Assembly: GCF_016583565.1 (NCBI RefSeq)
Contig: NZ_NRRF01000003.1
Span: forward strand, 1-64,000
Direction: 5' to 3'
DNA from: Thiocystis violacea
GTDB lineage: Bacteria > Pseudomonadota > Gammaproteobacteria > Chromatiales > Chromatiaceae
Length of the DNA: 64,000 bases
The translations under genes and the position numbers were made by a program. Below, piece by piece: positions 60,326 to 64,000 of the stretch. The notes below the pieces were generated by a model. The model worked only from the letters and a program-made list of their open reading frames with translations. It was not told the DNA's origin and searched no databases. The stretch's first letter is position 1. The number at the start of each line of letters is the position of its first letter.

Positions 60326-61072
60326 ATGGGATTTTTGATCAAACGCTACGCGCAATCCTTCAAACATTACTGGTGGCTGCTTCTTTTAGCGTTGCTGCCC
60401 CCAGCCTTCTATCTCATCAGTCAAATCTACTTAGATAGGATTTTCATCGTTTCCCAGGATGTCTCCTATTCAGGCCAGGTGCGGGTCGCGAAGAATCCGG
60501 TGGAGTCCCTGCCACTCGAGCAAATCCTCAAGGATCCAAACCTTTTGCTTCAGGAAGACTTCGCCCTGTCCCAACTCGGCAAGAATGTCAGACTCTTTCA
60601 GCTGCTCGAAAGCTCCAGTCTTTCCGATGTCGAGCTTCGACGGCTGATAGATTCGACTCTGTCACTCTCCGAGACAACGAACTCGACTATCCTGTTTTCA
60701 TACCGAGGAAAAAACGAAGGGCTTGGAAACCTGCTTGTCGACTATTTCGTGACGCGACTCACACAACGCGCCGAGGCGGCAATTGTACGCTCGCGAAACC
60801 CGGCTGCCGAAGGTGCTAGCCTGGCGACAGTAGGCCCGCGGAGTATTGCCGTGCAGCGGGCGTTATGGGATGACAGTCGCTTAGGGCCGGCGACCATGAT
60901 CCTGCTGGTGTCTCTGGTTCTCGGCTTCATTGCGATTGGCTTGGCGGAGGTCTTAGACCAATCCTTCAAGTCCGACCGGCAGATCGCGCGCTATATCGGG
61001 CTACCAATCCTCGGCAGCATCCCGAACGCCGAACCTTTGACCAAGCGCATCAAGGGCAGCGGCAAAGACTGA
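60326..61072 (+). CDS. Wzz-like polysaccharide chain-length determinant, short form
   Basis: 248 residues with the two-membrane-span layout of polysaccharide co-polymerases: TM1 near 15-36 (YWWLLLLALLPPAFYLISQI), a periplasmic domain with a coiled segment, and TM2 near 192-212 (TMILLVSLVLGFIAIGLAEV). A cytoplasmic end carries RQIARYIGLPILGSIPN, the motif through which such proteins meet the BY-kinase. The periplasmic part is shorter than in standard Wzz/Wzc. It follows the CpsD-like gene by 125 bp; GAGGGG precedes the ATG. Confidence 0.78.
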   Translation: MGFLIKRYAQSFKHYWWLLLLALLPPAFYLISQIYLDRIFIVSQDVSYSGQVRVAKNPVESLPLEQILKDPNLLLQEDFALSQLGKNVRLFQLLESSSLSDVELRRLIDSTLSLSETTNSTILFSYRGKNEGLGNLLVDYFVTRLTQRAEAAIVRSRNPAAEGASLATVGPRSIAVQRALWDDSRLGPATMILLVSLVLGFIAIGLAEVLDQSFKSDRQIARYIGLPILGSIPNAEPLTKRIKGSGKD

Positions 61073-61130
61073 AACACTCACCCTCGAGCACCAGGGAAGG
61101 CGCTCGTAAAGACCGCATCAGGTTGCCGTT

Positions 61131-62630
61131 ATGACATGTCAACGTCGCTCCCTCAGTCTCGCGCTCGTCTTGGTCGCCTGCGGGCTCTCCACCGCGACTC
61201 CGGCGAGCGAGCCCGGATCTTACAGACTCGAATGGGATCCGGTCACCGACGATCGGCTCACGGGCTATCGCCTCCACTACGGAACCAGCCCGAGGCAATA
61301 CGACTTCACGATCGACGTGGATCTCGGCAGCTTGCCCGAGGCCGGCAAGCAGCCCAGCTACACCGTGACCAACCTGGATGCTGGCGAGATCTACTACTTC
61401 GCTGTGACGGCGGCCGGCGCCGGCGCCAACGAGTCGAGCTACTCCAATGAGATCACCACGGGTCACTTCCGTTATGTGTTTTCGGCGAGCGATATCGCAC
61501 TCACGGACACCTGGCTCGAAGTTGGGAACATGAACCGTGAGTTCGAGCAGACCGTGGCCGTGGGATCAGCCGCATTGAGCACGCTGCCGTCCGAGGCGAC
61601 ACGAGGAGAATCCCACATCGCCTCCGGAGACATCGATGGTGACGGTCGGGACGAGCTCGTCATCGGCTATACACATGGCGATGGCTCGACAGGCTCGTTG
61701 GGCGGGCTGTTTCGGATCCTCGATGATGATTTCTCATTTCTGCGTTGGGGCCAGCTCTCGTGGCCGGACTACAACCAAGCCAACGGCGAAACCTACCCAG
61801 CGATCGGCGATCTAGACGGCGACGGACGGGCCGAGATCGTCATTGGCCTTGGAGCCGGCGGTGACGGTTTGATAGAGGTATTTAGCTACAACGACAACGC
61901 CCTCGCCTCGATCGGCTGGACGCACGTGGACTGGCCCGAGTACACGGCGGCACTCGGCAAGGTCTTCCCCGCGCTGGGTGACCTGAACGGAGACGGGCGC
62001 GACGAGTTGGTTGTCGGTCTGGCCGCGATTTCGGGCAGTAACGGTCTGCCAGGCGGCAGCTTCTTGGTCAAGAAAGATTTCATCCTGCCGACGGCCAATA
62101 CCAACACGGATTCGCCATGGTCCGAGCCAGAGTACCCCATCGTTGAGATCGAAGCCGGCGAAAACGGCGTGAAAGGTCGCTTGTTAACCGAAACCGAATC
62201 TCTCACCGGCGACCTCACCTGGGGTGACTACGCCAATGCCGTCGGCGAAACACGTCCGGCACTGGGCGACGTCGATGGCGACGGGAAGGACGAGATCGTC
62301 ATCGGCTTGGGTCACTCTGGCGGTGGTTTTGTTGAGGTCTTCGATTATGAGGACAGCGCTCTGCTATCGCGAGGCTACGTCGGCGTTGATATGCCCGAGT
62401 ACAACGGCATGAACGGCGAGACGCGCCCGTCCGTCGGCGACATCGATAACGATGCCCGTAGCGAAATCCTCGTTGGGCTGGGAAAAGGCAGCTACGGCGT
62501 CTTGGAGCTGATCGATGACGCCGCTCAAAATTTCTCTTTTCTGGAAAGCTTTCAAGCTCAGACAGTCGGCGAGGACCATGCCGAAGCCGGATTCTGGCCT
62601 GTCGTCAAGCGCGAGCATCGCCCTGACTAG
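61131..62630 (+). CDS. Secreted fibronectin type III / FG-GAP repeat protein
   Basis: 499 residues. A signal peptide (RRSLSLALVLVACGLSTAT) is followed by a fibronectin type III domain (about 28-112: YRLEWDPVTDDRLTGYRLHY, then YYFAVTAAG). Five FG-GAP/VCBS-type units each carry a calcium-loop, at about 166 (GDIDGDGRDELVIG), 226, 283, 379 (GDVDGDGKDEIVIG) and 436; the last, GDIDNDARSEILVG, is degenerate. It is likely an extracellular calcium-binding protein, perhaps an adhesin or matrix component. It follows the chain-length gene by 58 bp, so it may belong to the same export locus. Confidence 0.85.
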   Translation: MTCQRRSLSLALVLVACGLSTATPASEPGSYRLEWDPVTDDRLTGYRLHYGTSPRQYDFTIDVDLGSLPEAGKQPSYTVTNLDAGEIYYFAVTAAGAGANESSYSNEITTGHFRYVFSASDIALTDTWLEVGNMNREFEQTVAVGSAALSTLPSEATRGESHIASGDIDGDGRDELVIGYTHGDGSTGSLGGLFRILDDDFSFLRWGQLSWPDYNQANGETYPAIGDLDGDGRAEIVIGLGAGGDGLIEVFSYNDNALASIGWTHVDWPEYTAALGKVFPALGDLNGDGRDELVVGLAAISGSNGLPGGSFLVKKDFILPTANTNTDSPWSEPEYPIVEIEAGENGVKGRLLTETESLTGDLTWGDYANAVGETRPALGDVDGDGKDEIVIGLGHSGGGFVEVFDYEDSALLSRGYVGVDMPEYNGMNGETRPSVGDIDNDARSEILVGLGKGSYGVLELIDDAAQNFSFLESFQAQTVGEDHAEAGFWPVVKREHRPD

Positions 62631-62956
62631 GCCTGGATCAGTGTAGGGCCGTGTTTCACCCTCGTGTTATCTCGGGCCGGCACCCCTTTGCTCGACCCGC
62701 ATGACCGGGCGTCATCGCTCGCAGGGATGGCTCCGACTTCCACGCACCAACGCCCCTGTCCTCGCGTGCGACACATCACGGCGCTCCACTGATGTTCAGG
62801 GGCTGGCCGGCCATGTTGGCGCCGATGGGCGGCCATCCCCCCATCGGCAACCCCGAGCCTGTATCATTCGACCATCAATCCCAGGACTTCGGGCCGCGAC
62901 CAGGGTCCTGCCCCGACGCGCCCGATGACGGCCCAAGCCAGCAGGGATGACGAACC
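62631..62956. other. Gap with one hairpin, no gene
   Basis: 326 bases before the DUF1538 gene. It holds a perfect 8-bp hairpin GCCGATGG (62821-62828) / CCATCGGC (62841-62848) without a T-tract. No coding frame is convincing. Confidence 0.55.
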
Positions 62957-64000
62957 ATGCCGACAGAGATCCGTTTCGGAGCCTTCGTCCGAGAGATCAC
63001 GGTCCAGCAAGACCGCATTTCCTACAACAACATCACGCCCAAGATCTGGCGCGACGCGGACGGAAGCGAACTCCCCTACCGCGCGCCCAGGATCCGCCTG
63101 CGCCCGATCGACGCCTTTCGGCTGATCAAACCCTACGTCAGCATCCGTTTCCTGGAGCAGGTCCGCGCGGTCGTGCCGCTCGCCGTCTATCTCATGCTCT
63201 TCCAGTGGCTCATCCTCCAACAGGAGATCCTGGACGCCGGCATCATCACCGGCGGACTGGTCGCCGTCATCCTCGGGCTCATGCTCTTCATGGAGGGGCT
63301 GAAGGTCGGCCTCATGCCCTTCGGAGAGACCCTTGGCATCATCCTTCCCGCCAAGGCCCACTTGAATCTGGTGCTGCTCATCGCCTTCCTTCTGGGGATC
63401 GGCGTCACCTTCGCCGAACCGGCGATCGGGGCGCTCAAGGCGGCGGGGCAGATCGTTCAGGTGGAGTCGGCCCCCTATCTCTACGCCCTCTTGAACCAGT
63501 GGTCAGAGGTCCTGGTGCTCGGCGTCGGCCTGGGCGTCGGCGTGGCCGCCGTGCTCGGAACCCTGAGATTCCTGTACGGCTGGAGCCTCAAGCCGCTGAT
63601 CTATCTCACACTCATCCCGACGCTCGGTCTGACGCTCTATCTCACGACCGATCCGCAGCTGCACAAGACGCTCGGCCTGGCCTGGGACTGCGGCGCCGTC
63701 ACCACCGGCCCGGTCACGGTGCCGCTGGTACTCTCGCTCGGGATCGGCATCGCCGCCGCCGCCGGCAAGGGCCAGACCTCGCTGTCCGGCTTCGGCATCG
63801 TCACCCTCGCCTCGCTCTTCCCCATCATCGGCGTCGAGCTGCTCGCGATCTATCTGTCCTTCGTGACCAGCCCGGCTGAGATCATCGCGGCCGCCAAGGT
63901 GGCCGCCTCGGTCGCAACGCCGTCGAGCTGGTACGCCCAAACGCCATGGGTCGAGATCATCGGCGGGCTGCGCGCCATCCTGCCGCTGATCCTCTTCCTC
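62957..64000 (+). CDS. DUF1538 membrane protein (runs off the window end)
   Basis: At least 348 residues, open at 64000. After a polar N-terminus (MPTEIRFGAFVREITVQQDR) come paired hydrophobic blocks typical of DUF1538: FLEQVRAVVPLAVYLMLFQW, then GGLVAVILGLMLFMEGLKVG, LLIAFLLGIGVTFAEPAIGA, later VTTGPVTVPLVLSLGIGIAA and FGIVTLASLFPIIGVELLAI. The family is thought to form an inverted-repeat transporter; its substrate is unknown. AGGGATGA precedes the ATG. It is not part of the upstream operon as far as spacing shows. Confidence 0.88.
   Translation, partial: MPTEIRFGAFVREITVQQDRISYNNITPKIWRDADGSELPYRAPRIRLRPIDAFRLIKPYVSIRFLEQVRAVVPLAVYLMLFQWLILQQEILDAGIITGGLVAVILGLMLFMEGLKVGLMPFGETLGIILPAKAHLNLVLLIAFLLGIGVTFAEPAIGALKAAGQIVQVESAPYLYALLNQWSEVLVLGVGLGVGVAAVLGTLRFLYGWSLKPLIYLTLIPTLGLTLYLTTDPQLHKTLGLAWDCGAVTTGPVTVPLVLSLGIGIAAAAGKGQTSLSGFGIVTLASLFPIIGVELLAIYLSFVTSPAEIIAAAKVAASVATPSSWYAQTPWVEIIGGLRAILPLILFL

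Overview
The window reads as a chromosomal segment of a G+C-rich gammaproteobacterium, most probably a purple-sulfur-bacterium relative (Chromatiaceae). The basis is the gene set (proteobacterial-type GshA, SthA, divergent RluD/BamD, GlnB next to NadE, PilS/PilR, ArgA, an MscK-like channel) plus an exported Met/Pro-rich protein that resembles sulfur-globule envelope proteins. The taxonomic call is inference; there is no rRNA gene here.

Layout. 1-450: 3' end of a group II intron (domains V and VI) abutting a 112-bp palindromic repeat that recurs at 59401. 451-7025: xthA, a SulP transporter, murU, a GCS2-type ligase with a translationally coupled small protein, and an AI-2E-family permease. 7026-13476: a decayed zone with a deleted sigma-54 activator, two convergent AAA+/PD-(D/E)XK proteins, a broken remnant between them, and a 38-codon relic of zwf. 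13477-21240: exported KatG, tRNA-Met, ychF, manC, an inositol-phosphatase-family gene, a Sel1-repeat protein, and tRNA-Leu(CAA).

21203-30551 is a 9.3-kb genomic island bounded by 83-bp direct repeats made of the tRNA-Leu 3' end and its terminator. All its genes lie on the minus strand and most overlap or nearly touch: mod (large DNA methyltransferase), mqsR toxin, mqsA antitoxin, a SecB-like chaperone, a fused res'/mod' relic, higB, higA, a DUF2281-like antitoxin, an internally deleted vapC, then res (helicase-nuclease). So a type III-like restriction-modification operon carries a toxin-antitoxin-chaperone module, a second toxin-antitoxin pair and a decayed third between its two halves. No integrase is visible inside. 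This is the most interesting object in the window.

30594-58983 is mostly core: two hypothetical genes, a lytic transglycosylase, nth, DUF1841, a host-attachment-family protein, sthA, the sulfur-globule-like gene with its own promoter and terminator, gshA-prc, def-gcvR, pgeF-rluD, bamD, glnB, nadE, sucCD, pilSR, argA, an mscK-like gene and a small conserved gene. 58984-64000 holds the second copy of the 112-bp repeat, a three-gene exopolysaccharide-type group (CpsD-like ATPase, Wzz-like protein, fibronectin-III/FG-GAP secreted protein) and the start of a DUF1538 membrane protein that runs off the end.
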